54,573 bases of DNA from Oribacterium sp. (GCA_017940955.1 JAGAXP010000232.1:1-54573); one strand, 5' to 3'. Numbered from the stretch's first letter, positions 14,253 through 22,748 are shown. Notes: generated by a model not told the origin, from the sequence alone. Made by a program: numbers and translations.

Positions 14253-15678
14253 CTACGAAGTAGATATACAAGAGATAACAACTCTTATAGCCTGCATTGA
14301 AGATGCTGATAACGTCTCACGGGTTAATGATTGCATAGACGTATTTACAAAAAAGACTGGGGAAGAATATCTCGATGAAAGAGGCGTTGCAATAAGAAAC
14401 GCAGCAGAGGCCGAGGGTCTGCATAAGGTATTCGAAAGGTTATCGACGGTGTGCTCGTTGGAAGGATCCATGCGTTGTGAGAGCTGCCCTGTCAGAAAAT
14501 ACTGTAATACGTACATAACATACAGACGGGATAATGCGAATCGCGACTTAACAATGGTTGACCTGTTCTGTGGAGCAGGGGGTCTTTCGTTGGGCTTTGT
14601 ACAAGAGGGATTCTATGCGGGGTTAGCAAATGATATTGAACCGTGCTGTGTTGATACATATGCTCACAATCATCCAGAAACTCCACGGGATCATATAATA
14701 CTGGGTGATATTAGAGAAGTGGTGGCTGACCTGGAAGAACTGATGGGGAACACCGATGTCGATGTAGTTGTGGGAGGACCACCTTGTCAAGGATTCAGTA
14801 CTGCAAACAGGCAAAGGCTAATTGATGATCCAAGGAACTATCTGTATAAAAACTATATTGAGGTCGTGAAAAAGCTTCAACCGAAGTTCTTCGTGATGGA
14901 AAATGTTAAAGGAATGTTGGGCGTATCGGATCAAGTCAAAGAGGACTTTGAAAGAATAGGATATACGGTCGAGTGCAAGGTCTTCAACGCAAAGGACTTT
15001 GGTGTGCCGCAAAACCGGGAGAGACTTATTTATGTTGGTAACCGAATGGGAATCGACAATAATGCATTGATAGAAGAGATCGATGAAATAGCAGCAAATT
15101 CTGTGAAACACGTTCTTAAAGATGCGCTGGCTGGATTGAGGCCACTTGAAGCATCCAGACAACGTAATGCGACAGAGCTTGATACAGAGTTGTCGGGCAG
15201 AAAAATTGAAGCAAACACTACTGGCTATACTAATGACTACATCAATACAATAAATGAAGGAAGGACTATTGGAGTCGTTTGCAATCATAAAGCAAGGTAT
15301 AATAATGATCGTGATATAGAGATTTTTGGAAGACTCGATCAAGGAGACAAATCCGATGATCCGAAGATTGCAGACATTATGCCGTACACGAGGAGAAGCA
15401 ATATCTTCAAAGACAAGTACTTTAAGCTTGAAGAAGATAAAGTATGTAAAACAATAACTGCTCACATGAAGTTTGATTGTAATATGTACATTCATCCGAC
15501 CCAGGCACGGGGATTAACACCGAGGGAGGCTGCGAGAGTTCAGTCATACCCAGATGACTATTTCTTCAGAGGGGCATACACCAAAACGTATATGCAAATC
15601 GGCAACTCGGTTCCACCACTGCTGGGACGAGCAATTGCAAATGTAGTAAAACGACACATCGAGGAATGTTGTAAATAG
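14242..15678 (+). CDS. DNA (cytosine-5) methyltransferase M2 with N-terminal cysteine-cluster domain
   Basis: A 478-residue enzyme. The methyltransferase part starts near residue 98: motif I MVDLFCGAGGLSLGF, motif IV GGPPCQGFS with catalytic Cys182, motif VI MENV, motif VIII FGVPQNRERLIYVG, and C-terminal RGLTPREAARVQS and QIGNSVPPLLG. The first 95 residues are an added helical domain ending in C71-x7-C79-x2-C82-x5-C88, very close to the iron-sulphur loop of endonuclease III-type glycosylases. ATG 14242 was chosen over the in-frame GTG at 14233. It overlaps the M1 gene, so both are made together. Confidence 0.9.
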   Translation: MASNYEVDIQEITTLIACIEDADNVSRVNDCIDVFTKKTGEEYLDERGVAIRNAAEAEGLHKVFERLSTVCSLEGSMRCESCPVRKYCNTYITYRRDNANRDLTMVDLFCGAGGLSLGFVQEGFYAGLANDIEPCCVDTYAHNHPETPRDHIILGDIREVVADLEELMGNTDVDVVVGGPPCQGFSTANRQRLIDDPRNYLYKNYIEVVKKLQPKFFVMENVKGMLGVSDQVKEDFERIGYTVECKVFNAKDFGVPQNRERLIYVGNRMGIDNNALIEEIDEIAANSVKHVLKDALAGLRPLEASRQRNATELDTELSGRKIEANTTGYTNDYINTINEGRTIGVVCNHKARYNNDRDIEIFGRLDQGDKSDDPKIADIMPYTRRSNIFKDKYFKLEEDKVCKTITAHMKFDCNMYIHPTQARGLTPREAARVQSYPDDYFFRGAYTKTYMQIGNSVPPLLGRAIANVVKRHIEECCK

Positions 15679-15710
15679 AGTTCAGTATCTTATAACACTG
15701 GAGGATTCAA

Positions 15711-18329
15711 ATGGATTTTAGTACTGCTTTCAAAATTGTAAATGCCGTTCTTTCAGAGATTGGCAGCCCGTTAAAAGAAGGAGACTATGATGGAATGATA
15801 GTCAAAAGATTGGAGGCATCCAATACCCTCGACAAGGGAAGAACAACGAAGCAATCTCACATTGCGATTACAGGAAACCAAATGGATATGTTCCCGTACA
15901 TTCGTGCAGATGGCTATTTTGAAGTTGAGTATGAGGAAGAGGACCCGGGCCTTAAAAAATATTTCGTTGCTCAAATTCCTGTATATTTGCACAAAGAGAA
16001 CGTCTTATATCTTGACCCAGATGCGGACATTTTTCAAGAAGACGAACAGCTTGTTCATGTCAGTATAGTTAGAAGCAGAAGGAATAATGCTGCTGATCAA
16101 ATCCAAATGTCCATGACCTATATGGATTCTCCAGAGTATGTTCAGTATCGCCGGATAGTCCATGCGGGCAGCTACATGGTAATGCTCAAGCGTAAAGAAA
16201 AACTTGAGTATGATATGTATTCTGTGAAGCCGGAGAATATTGAGGTCAACGGAGAAAGCCTCAGCACTTTGAATAATAGCTTCTTCAAGGAGCAAACCAA
16301 CACTCCAGTAAAGCTACATGATATTACTAATTTTGATAATCAAGCTGTAGCTGAACCGCAAAACAATTATGGTGATGCATTCACTCCTGAGTGGTTCAGA
16401 AGCAAAGTAGAAGAGTTCCCTATGTTTGATGAACAGGCAGATGAATGTAGGGCGCGTTTTATCGAAAAATATGCACCCGAAAAACTTGCGGAACTCGAAG
16501 GTCTGGATTTACTTCGAACCATTTTCCTTAACGATGAGAATAAGGACAATCTCTGCTACGCACTTGAATTTGACAGTGATATGCGCAGACTGTTTGGAAG
16601 TATAAAGAGCGGTACGGCGTATAAATATGGGCTCCATTATAGCAAGAAACATGACAGCTGGGCAGCCGGAGCCCCACGTGATACAAAACTATTATCAGTA
16701 GACGAGGCCATCGAACTCGGAACCCAGATCCGTGATTACCTGGTCGATGGTGCTGATGTTATAAGCAAATATGAGAGCACCGAGACTATTGAGGATTACA
16801 AGGCTCTGCAGAAAGAACTTAGTGCAGTTACAGAGGGATTTGTTAACAGAGTATGGTTCTTGAAGTATTATCAGATGCTATTTCCAGAGATATTCCCTCC
16901 TATTTACAGTCAAAGCGCACAGACAACAGTTCTTGATACTCTCGGGATAACTCCAGATGAAAATGCCATTGTAAGAATGGGGCAGATGCAGCTGTTTGTA
17001 AGAGAATGTGGAATATCCGCAGTTCTCTTCTCACGTATCTTCTGGGCGTACTACAAGGAAATTGATACAGAAGACAGTGGGCAAACAGAGATTGATGCTG
17101 CAACTGACACGGCTGAAGCTGATGAAAATGAGGAAAAGTTCAGAGACTGGATGATTGTACAGATTAACAGTAATGGCAAGCATCCGACCCAGAATACGAT
17201 AAATAACAACTGCAATGCGTTAAAGAAAGTATGTCAAATGATGGACATTCCTGAATATCCGGATGTTGACAATCTGTTCATGATAACGGATTCAGATATC
17301 TTTTCGGACATCAAAGAACTGATAAAGGGACACCCTAATTATGCTGAGATCAATCTTTCTTTGCATAACAGATCTCTGAATACGGCTTTGAGGTGGTATG
17401 AGAAGTATCTCGATGAACTCAACGATGCTCACGATGAAGAGATAGAACCTAAGGCTGAACCATATGACAAAGAGGATTTCCTAAAGAAGGTATTCCTTAC
17501 ACCAGAAGAGTATGAGAAGCTTCGTAAGCTGCTCATGTACAAAAAGAATGTCATCCTGCAGGGTGCTCCAGGAGTAGGCAAGACATTCCTTGCGAAGAGG
17601 TTTGCTCACTCTATTATTGGAGCTAAGGATGACAGGTATATCGAGATTGTTCAGTTCCATCAGAATTATAGCTATGAGGACTTCATCATGGGCTACAAAC
17701 CTGTCGATGAAGGCTTCGAACTGAAGACGGGTGTGTTCTACAATTTCTGCGATAAGGCAAGAAAGGATCCAGGTCATAAGTACTTCTTCATCATCGATGA
17801 GATAAACCGAGGTAATCTAAGTAAGATCTTCGGAGAACTAATGATGCTCATCGAAGGGGACAAGCGTGGCGAGGACAATAAGTTGAAACTTGCATACAGG
17901 AACGAGGAGTTTTATGTTCCGGACAACCTGTATCTTATCGGTATGATGAATACTGCCGACAGAAGTCTGGCCATGATGGATTATGCTTTGAGAAGAAGAT
18001 TCAGTTTCTTTGACGTAGAGCCTGCTTTCGCAAAAGATCAGTTCCGTGATTATCTGAAAGGATATATAACAGATACGGGTATTGTTAATAAGATCATAGA
18101 AAGATTCACCGAACTGAACAGTAAGATTGCAGACGAGGAAACATCCGGTCTGGGTAAAGGGTTCTGCATTGGACATAGCTACTTCTGCGTTCCACCTGTC
18201 GAAGGGCAGAGTCCTAAGGAATGGTATGATGCCATTATCGAATTCGAAGTAGCACCATTGCTCGATGAGTATTGGTGGGACGACAAGAACAAGGCAGAGG
18301 ACTGCAAGAAAGACTTGATGAAGGATTAA
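15711..18329 (+). CDS. McrB-like AAA+ GTPase, restriction subunit R1 of LlaJI-like system
   Basis: An 872-residue protein. The C-terminal AAA+ domain has Walker A GAPGVGKT at residues 618-625, Walker B FFIIDEINRGNLSKIFGE at about 692-709 and the McrB-type MNTADRSLAMMDYALRRRF. These are the marks of McrB-family GTPases that move DNA for a McrC nuclease. The N-terminal half holds an unrecognised region of about 200 residues (probably DNA recognition) and a helical middle part with an LxxYQMLFPEIFPP segment. It lies 32 nt after M2 and 4 nt before the McrC-like gene. Expected role: recognise unmethylated foreign DNA and drive cleavage. Confidence 0.88.
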   Translation: MDFSTAFKIVNAVLSEIGSPLKEGDYDGMIVKRLEASNTLDKGRTTKQSHIAITGNQMDMFPYIRADGYFEVEYEEEDPGLKKYFVAQIPVYLHKENVLYLDPDADIFQEDEQLVHVSIVRSRRNNAADQIQMSMTYMDSPEYVQYRRIVHAGSYMVMLKRKEKLEYDMYSVKPENIEVNGESLSTLNNSFFKEQTNTPVKLHDITNFDNQAVAEPQNNYGDAFTPEWFRSKVEEFPMFDEQADECRARFIEKYAPEKLAELEGLDLLRTIFLNDENKDNLCYALEFDSDMRRLFGSIKSGTAYKYGLHYSKKHDSWAAGAPRDTKLLSVDEAIELGTQIRDYLVDGADVISKYESTETIEDYKALQKELSAVTEGFVNRVWFLKYYQMLFPEIFPPIYSQSAQTTVLDTLGITPDENAIVRMGQMQLFVRECGISAVLFSRIFWAYYKEIDTEDSGQTEIDAATDTAEADENEEKFRDWMIVQINSNGKHPTQNTINNNCNALKKVCQMMDIPEYPDVDNLFMITDSDIFSDIKELIKGHPNYAEINLSLHNRSLNTALRWYEKYLDELNDAHDEEIEPKAEPYDKEDFLKKVFLTPEEYEKLRKLLMYKKNVILQGAPGVGKTFLAKRFAHSIIGAKDDRYIEIVQFHQNYSYEDFIMGYKPVDEGFELKTGVFYNFCDKARKDPGHKYFFIIDEINRGNLSKIFGELMMLIEGDKRGEDNKLKLAYRNEEFYVPDNLYLIGMMNTADRSLAMMDYALRRRFSFFDVEPAFAKDQFRDYLKGYITDTGIVNKIIERFTELNSKIADEETSGLGKGFCIGHSYFCVPPVEGQSPKEWYDAIIEFEVAPLLDEYWWDDKNKAEDCKKDLMKD

Positions 18330-18333
18330 GGGT

Positions 18334-19446
18334 ATGAGCGAGAGCAAAGCACCGATACCAATTAAAAATCTGTTTTATATGCTCTGCTATGCCTGGAATG
18401 TTCTCGCTGTTGCCGATGACATGAAGGTCGGTACAGATGACTTTGACGATGCCTATAATCTTCTGTCGAGGGTGTTCTCCTATGGAATCGGAAAACTGAT
18501 CCGATCGGGGTTCCACAGATCATATATTGAGAATACCGAGGAGCTCGCTACTCTTCGTGGCAAGATTGAAGTGCAGCAAAGTATGAGCAAGCTGACTGCC
18601 CAACGCAAAAGGCTCATATGCACTTATGACGAGTATTCAACGAATGATCTATTTAATCAGATTCTGAAGTACACAATTGATTCGTTAATCAAGAATCCGA
18701 ATGTGGATAAGAGCATCAAGCGTGATCTGAAGAAACAAAGCCTGTTTTTCACAGGGATCGATTCAGAGCCACCGACAAAGACCAATAGACAGAAACTCAT
18801 CTTCAACAGGAACAATGTAACCTATAAACTGCTCATCAATATTGCCGTTATGCTTTATGACAATACAGTAATCAACGAAGAAGACGGAAATGAGACCTTC
18901 AAAGATTTCTTTAGGCAGGAGCAGATGCATAAAGTGTTTGAGATGTTCATTCTTAACTTTTATAAGATACATCTCGACCGCAAGACCTATCGTGTTCATG
19001 CACCTAAGATAAACTGGCATATGGACGAGGATGCAACCGATATATGGGGAGACCTGTTCGATGTGGATGAGAATCCTGGGGACAGAAGGACGGATATCGT
19101 CCTTGAAAACAAGGAACTTAATATCCAGTTTATATTTGACGCCAAATACTACAAGAACACTTTCGTCAATGCATATATGAATGCGGACGATGAAAGAGCA
19201 AGAACAGGTCATCTGAACCAAGTGAGAGGTTATCTTATCGACAGTGAATTCGATGGGGATAAATACGGAGCATTGATATATCCGATGGTGAAGAAGGATT
19301 TGGATCGCGGCAAGATGTATCCTATCCAGGGAACACCAATCATGGTCAAGACAATCAACCTTAATACCGATTGGAAAAACATCGAGGAGGATATGCTCGG
19401 ATTTGTCAGCAGATTAGAGACTGCCCATAAAAGGCGGTATGCATAG
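18334..19446 (+). CDS. McrC-like PD-(D/E)XK nuclease, restriction subunit R2
   Basis: A 370-residue protein with the McrC layout. The N-terminal part (IPIKNLFYMLCYAWNVL) is the usual start of the LlaJI R2/5-methylcytosine-restriction McrC family. The nuclease core shows RRTDIVLE with Asp254 and IFDAKYYK with Asp269-x-Lys271, the PD-(D/E)XK active site. QKLIFNRNNVTYKLLINIAV and HKVFEMFILNFY are further family blocks. Start ATG 18334 comes 4 nt after the McrB stop. It should form the cleavage subunit with the protein at 15711. Confidence 0.88.
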   Translation: MSESKAPIPIKNLFYMLCYAWNVLAVADDMKVGTDDFDDAYNLLSRVFSYGIGKLIRSGFHRSYIENTEELATLRGKIEVQQSMSKLTAQRKRLICTYDEYSTNDLFNQILKYTIDSLIKNPNVDKSIKRDLKKQSLFFTGIDSEPPTKTNRQKLIFNRNNVTYKLLINIAVMLYDNTVINEEDGNETFKDFFRQEQMHKVFEMFILNFYKIHLDRKTYRVHAPKINWHMDEDATDIWGDLFDVDENPGDRRTDIVLENKELNIQFIFDAKYYKNTFVNAYMNADDERARTGHLNQVRGYLIDSEFDGDKYGALIYPMVKKDLDRGKMYPIQGTPIMVKTINLNTDWKNIEEDMLGFVSRLETAHKRRYA

Positions 19447-19461
19447 ATTAGAGGGAGAAAT

Positions 19462-21315
19462 ATGCCAGGAAGTAGATCGTTCAAGGAGTATGTTTCAAAA
19501 CGTTATGACAACGACATATTCAACTCGATTGCCTCGTACCTTTATAGGAACAAGGATAAACTTCCTGTGCAGTTCTACAATGTTAATAATATAGATCGCA
19601 TCGAACTGCAATCTATCGATGTAAAGCACGTTCCTGTGAATGACCTTCCGGGTTCCAGGATAGGGTTTGATATCTATGTAGAAGCATATTTCACAGTCAT
19701 GGAATATAATAATCGCCGCGGTGAGCGAGAAGAGGATGCCACGATGTGGTTCAAGTTCACCTGCGAAGGCGATTTGCAGAAAAATCTGGACGATGTTGTT
19801 GTCAGAAACCCGGAAGAATATATCAGCAAATCTTATCACGAGAAACCTCTCGATGATTCTCTTGTGCCATACATCAGCTCGGATCAGTACGACAGTGTGG
19901 CCGAGGAATTTCTAAAAGCTGCCGGATACGGTGCATCCCTCACAGTTCCAACTCATATTGAGCCTATGAAAATTGCAGAGGCATTCGGACTAACAGTTAA
20001 GCAGGGAAGATTATCAGAAGACCACTCCGTGTTTGGCAGACTGTACTTCTGCGATGACGAAGTCGAATTGTGGGATGAGACGGACACACCTTCCAAAGTG
20101 CCTGTGAAGGGCGGGACGATATATGTTGATCCGCTTGCTAATTTCCTCAAGAATTACGGAAAGCAGGATAATACCATCATCCACGAATGTTTCCACTGGT
20201 ATAAGCACAGAAAAGCCTATGAGCTTGAGCGTCTATACAACGAACACGCAACCTCAATAGGCTGTCTTGTTGTTGGTGGTGTACAAGGGTCTTCGAAGAA
20301 ATCAACAGAGTGGATGGAAAGACAGGCCAATGCCATCACACCAAGGATCCAAATGCCTATGCTTGGATTCAAGAAATTCGTATCAGATCAGATGCATAAG
20401 TATAAGGCCCAGGGACTGGACTATATAGATGCCCTTGAGCCTGTCATCAGAGAGATCAGCGTTTTCTACAATGTTTCGTTAACCGCTGCAAAGATAAGAC
20501 TTATCGATGCAGGTTATCATGATGCTGCCGGAGCACTGAACTATGTGGATGGTGCTTATGTCCGTGCTCATTCCTGGAAAAAGAATGCAATAGAGAAGAA
20601 TCAGACCTTTACAATCAACGAGGTCGATGCGGCAATACAGTCGATGACATACCTACGCAACGAAGTCGAAAGCGGAAAGTATGAATATGTCGAGTCGCAC
20701 TTTGTATTCCATAGTCCGAAATATATAACGACAGATTCCAATGGGGACCGCATCCTTACAGAATATGCAAGAAGGCACATGGATGAGTGTGCTATCGTCT
20801 TTGACCTGTCCCTCCGCAATCCGGAGGTTTACGGTGAGAGCTACCACACTGAATGTTACCTCAATAAGGATGAGCATTCTCCATTTGAGTTTGAGTACAC
20901 TTACAAAGGTGAAAAACCACTGACCCCGGAAGAAGAGGAGAAGGAGCTCGAAAAGTTTCTTCTGGAGGCAGAGCGAATTGCTGCATCATTCAATAACGAC
21001 TTCTCGTTCTGTATGAAGGAAAGCAAGAAACTCATCGGCAAATCATACAACACTATTGCAGATGAGGTGGGGATAGACGAGCGGCAGGTTCGGAGAGTAT
21101 TCGACGGGGAGTCCGGGAGCCTTGAAACTATAGTTGCCATCATATTTGCGATGGAAGTGCCACCACAGATAAGCGGACCTCTTATGGAAAGATCCCCTCA
21201 CAGACTGATGAACAGCGATGCACATAACTGGATAAAGGTTGCATTCCAGACAAAGTGGGGAGCAGGATTAAAAGAGGCAAGAGCATATCTTGCGAGACAT
21301 GATGTAAAAATATAA
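19462..21315 (+). CDS. ImmA/IrrE-type metallopeptidase with C-terminal HTH, linked to the restriction island
   Basis: A 617-residue protein. The zinc peptidase core is IIHECFHWYKH (H241-E-x-x-H245) followed by WMERQANAITPRIQMP, where Glu286 fits the third ligand of the ImmA/IrrE (COG2856) family. The first 150 residues are a separate alpha/beta domain that I do not recognise. Residues 370-480 form another added domain, and residues about 520-575 carry a helix-turn-helix (KSYNTIADEVGIDERQVRRVF). ImmA/IrrE proteins cleave repressors in response to DNA damage or ssDNA signals. The gene is 16 nt behind the McrC-like gene and shares its operon, so it may sense or control restriction. Confidence 0.82.
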   Translation: MPGSRSFKEYVSKRYDNDIFNSIASYLYRNKDKLPVQFYNVNNIDRIELQSIDVKHVPVNDLPGSRIGFDIYVEAYFTVMEYNNRRGEREEDATMWFKFTCEGDLQKNLDDVVVRNPEEYISKSYHEKPLDDSLVPYISSDQYDSVAEEFLKAAGYGASLTVPTHIEPMKIAEAFGLTVKQGRLSEDHSVFGRLYFCDDEVELWDETDTPSKVPVKGGTIYVDPLANFLKNYGKQDNTIIHECFHWYKHRKAYELERLYNEHATSIGCLVVGGVQGSSKKSTEWMERQANAITPRIQMPMLGFKKFVSDQMHKYKAQGLDYIDALEPVIREISVFYNVSLTAAKIRLIDAGYHDAAGALNYVDGAYVRAHSWKKNAIEKNQTFTINEVDAAIQSMTYLRNEVESGKYEYVESHFVFHSPKYITTDSNGDRILTEYARRHMDECAIVFDLSLRNPEVYGESYHTECYLNKDEHSPFEFEYTYKGEKPLTPEEEEKELEKFLLEAERIAASFNNDFSFCMKESKKLIGKSYNTIADEVGIDERQVRRVFDGESGSLETIVAIIFAMEVPPQISGPLMERSPHRLMNSDAHNWIKVAFQTKWGAGLKEARAYLARHDVKI

Positions 21316-21370
21316 ATATTTTTTTCAGAGAGCGGACATTCTGATGTCCGCATGAAAACGCGCTACAACA

Positions 21371-21413
21371 GGCCACATTCGGCATATCAAGTCGAGTGTG
21401 GCCTTATTTTTAT
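21371..21413 (+). terminator. Main terminator of the restriction operon
   Basis: GGCCACATTCG pairs with CGAGTGTGGCC (11 pairs, one G-T) and is followed by TTATTTTTAT. A perfect GCGGACAT/ATGTCCGC hairpin (21332-21351) lies before it. Confidence 0.8.
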
Positions 21414-21433
21414 GCCAAAAAGCGGACATTTCA

Positions 21434-21456
21434 GGACCCTAAACAGGGTTCTTTTT
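21434..21456 (+). terminator. Second terminator
   Basis: GGACCCT-aaac-AGGGTTC followed by TTTTT. It shares the AGCGGACATT box (21421-21430) with the hairpin at 21332, so this stretch has a repeated element. Confidence 0.7.
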
Positions 21457-21500
21457 ATATGGAATACTGGCTGTAGCACAGGTAAGTTAGTGCAACAGCT

Positions 21501-21636
21501 CTCACAGTGATCGATGGCCATGATTATCCGGCACTGTGAGGGAATGTGAAAATCAAGCTCAACGACTACCGGATAGTCGTGGCGGATTCGATGAAGATCA
21601 TCGGAACGATCACGATTATCAGATAGTCTGATTCGT
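21501..21636. repeat. Cluster of inverted repeats in a 230-nt intergenic stretch
   Basis: Three inverted repeats in a row: CTCACAGTG/CACTGTGAG (21501-21509 and 21532-21540), ACGACTA-ccgga-TAGTCGT (21562-21580) and ATCAGA-tag-TCTGAT (21618-21632), the last with an imperfect ACGATT/ATTCGT extension. The short GATTATC string occurs in two of the loops or arms. There is no gene here. It may be an operator region, a structured RNA leader or a site for recombination; which one cannot be told. Confidence 0.5.
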
Positions 21637-21645
21637 CATGTAATG

Positions 21646-21688
21646 GCCTTCTTTGACTCCGCCGGAGCGGAGACAAAGGAGGCTTTTT
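21646..21688 (+). promoter_or_regulatory. Terminator-like hairpin that contains the ribosome site of the next gene
   Basis: GCCTTCTTTG (21646-21655) pairs with CAAAGGAGGC (21674-21683) with an inner CTCCG/CGGAG stem, then five T and the start ATG at 21689. AAAGGAGG lies inside the 3' arm. The folded form could both end transcription and hide the ribosome site, so the gene could be switched at either level. Confidence 0.65.
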
Positions 21689-22195
21689 ATGACTAAGCAG
21701 ATTCAAGGATTCAAGAAAGACGGCAAGTTCTATGTGTGGTGCAAAGACCACTACGAAGAAGTGAACGAGGCTGTCTACCGCACCATCATGCAGGACGTCT
21801 GGCGTGAGGAGAAACGTCAGCAGCGTATGTGGAGGTGCAGAGACGGACAGGGATTCAGATGTAACAAGGACTGCGAGATGTGCGACATCTACCGCTACGG
21901 TGAAGGTCCGAACGGCAGTGATGTGTCACTTGACCAAATGCAGGAAGAATCGGACTTTGAGCCGATGGGGACAGAAGGTCACGAGGATGCGGTCATTCTG
22001 AAGATTGTCCTGGATGCACTTATCGAGGAGCTGGACTCCATCATCCCGGATGCCCGCCGCATCATCGAAATGATTACAGAAAAAGAGATGGAAAAGGATG
22101 TGGCAAGGGAGCTGGGCATTGCGAAGACCACCCTCAACTACAGAAAGAATAAGGTCATCGCTTTCCTGCGTGAGCATCTCAAAGACTTCATCTAA
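21689..22195 (+). CDS. Sigma-70 region-4-like early regulator
   Basis: A 168-residue protein. The C-terminal 45 residues (EKDVARELGIAKTTLNYRKN) form a helix-turn-helix like sigma-70 region 4. The middle holds a cysteine group (GFRCNKDCEMCDIYRYG) and the N-terminal 60 residues are basic and aromatic (GFKKDGKFYVWCKDHYEEVN). Such sigma-like proteins head the early operon of many Firmicute phages and mobile elements. Start ATG 21689 sits behind the hairpin at 21646; an upstream in-frame start at 21653 would lie inside that hairpin and was not used. It may direct RNA polymerase to phage promoters. Confidence 0.75.
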   Translation: MTKQIQGFKKDGKFYVWCKDHYEEVNEAVYRTIMQDVWREEKRQQRMWRCRDGQGFRCNKDCEMCDIYRYGEGPNGSDVSLDQMQEESDFEPMGTEGHEDAVILKIVLDALIEELDSIIPDARRIIEMITEKEMEKDVARELGIAKTTLNYRKNKVIAFLREHLKDFI

Positions 22196-22201
22196 AAGAA
22201 T

Positions 22202-22239
22202 ATCTCCACCCTTTACCTGTGCGGGGTGGAGATTTTTTT
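22202..22239 (+). terminator. Terminator after the sigma-like gene
   Basis: ATCTCCACCC and GGGTGGAGAT pair (10 pairs) and are followed by seven T. Confidence 0.85.
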
Positions 22240-22253
22240 CAAAAAGTTTTCTG

Positions 22254-22333
22254 TTTTTTCGTTCCGGCACTGTCCGGATGTCCGAGGGAAGGTGAGGGAG
22301 AGAAAAAGACCCCTCGGAAAGGAGGGCAGAAAG
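22254..22333 (+). promoter_or_regulatory. Leader motif, copy B (TTTTTTCGTTC-N14-TGTCCGAGGGA)
   Basis: TTTTTTCGTTC at 22254-22264, 14 nt, TGTCCGAGGGA at 22279-22289. In this copy TCCGAGGG (22281-22288) can pair perfectly with CCCTCGGA (22311-22318), and the stem ends directly before the AAAGGAGG ribosome site of the gene at 22334. It follows a strong terminator, so it is either in a new transcript or in a readthrough RNA. Confidence 0.6.
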
Positions 22334-22501
22334 ATGCCTGAGAAAAACAGAAGCGGCACTGAAGCAAGAACGCAGGCTCGCTGTGAAGACGCGGCGGGGG
22401 TACTGATGGCGATCAGTGTCATAAGCAGAAAACTTGCGAGAAAGCTCCTGGCGGTCTCGCAGAAAGCCGGGGAAGGAGGTAATGGCGATGACGAAGAGTG
22501 A
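22334..22501 (+). CDS. Small basic protein of the early operon
   Basis: A 55-residue protein from ATG 22334, preceded by AAAGGAGG. It starts with a charged stretch (MPEKNRSGTEARTQARCEDA), has a hydrophobic and basic helix (VLMAISVISRKLARKLLAVS) and ends acidic (GGNGDDEE). I do not recognise a family. It overlaps the start of the next gene, which supports it as a real part of the operon. The helix could bind a partner or membrane. Confidence 0.5.
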   Translation: MPEKNRSGTEARTQARCEDAAGVLMAISVISRKLARKLLAVSQKAGEGGNGDDEE

Positions 22502-22748
22502 ACTCAAAGCAGTAGCTGATGAACTCCGCAGGCTGGCAGACAGGCTCGAAGGCACAGAGAAAGAAGAAACGAAGGAGCCGGAAGAGCAGCTGTCCTACAC
22601 GGATATCAGAAAGCTCCTGGCAGAAAAGTCGAGGGCAGGCCACACGGCAAAGATCAAGGAACTTCTCATAGCACACGGTGCTGACAAGCTGTCCGAGATC
22701 GATCCGAAAGAGTATGCCACACTCGCCCGTGAAGCGGAGGTGCTGTGA
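22488..22748 (+). CDS. Conserved small helical phage protein
   Basis: An 86-residue protein. The N-terminal half is a strong helix (TKSELKAVADELRRLADRLE) followed by an acidic linker (GTEKEETKEPEEQ). The C-terminal half, LSYTDIRKLLAEKSRAGHTA and KIKELLIAHGADKLSEIDPK, resembles a small domain found directly before DUF2800 genes in Firmicute phages. Start at ATG 22488, 8 nt after GGAGG; ATG 22482 is too close to it. The stop overlaps the DUF2800 start (GTGATGA). Function unknown; its place next to the nuclease suggests a recombination or replication helper. Confidence 0.65.
   Translation: MTKSELKAVADELRRLADRLEGTEKEETKEPEEQLSYTDIRKLLAEKSRAGHTAKIKELLIAHGADKLSEIDPKEYATLAREAEVL

Noticed and set aside
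21501..21636. Transfer origin (oriT) of a conjugative element
   Set aside because: No relaxase or mobilisation gene is present anywhere in the window, so the inverted repeats are more likely regulatory.
22226..22333. N-terminal extension of the small protein at 22334
   Set aside because: The open frame upstream covers a terminator and the conserved leader motif; ATG 22334 has a proper AAAGGAGG site.
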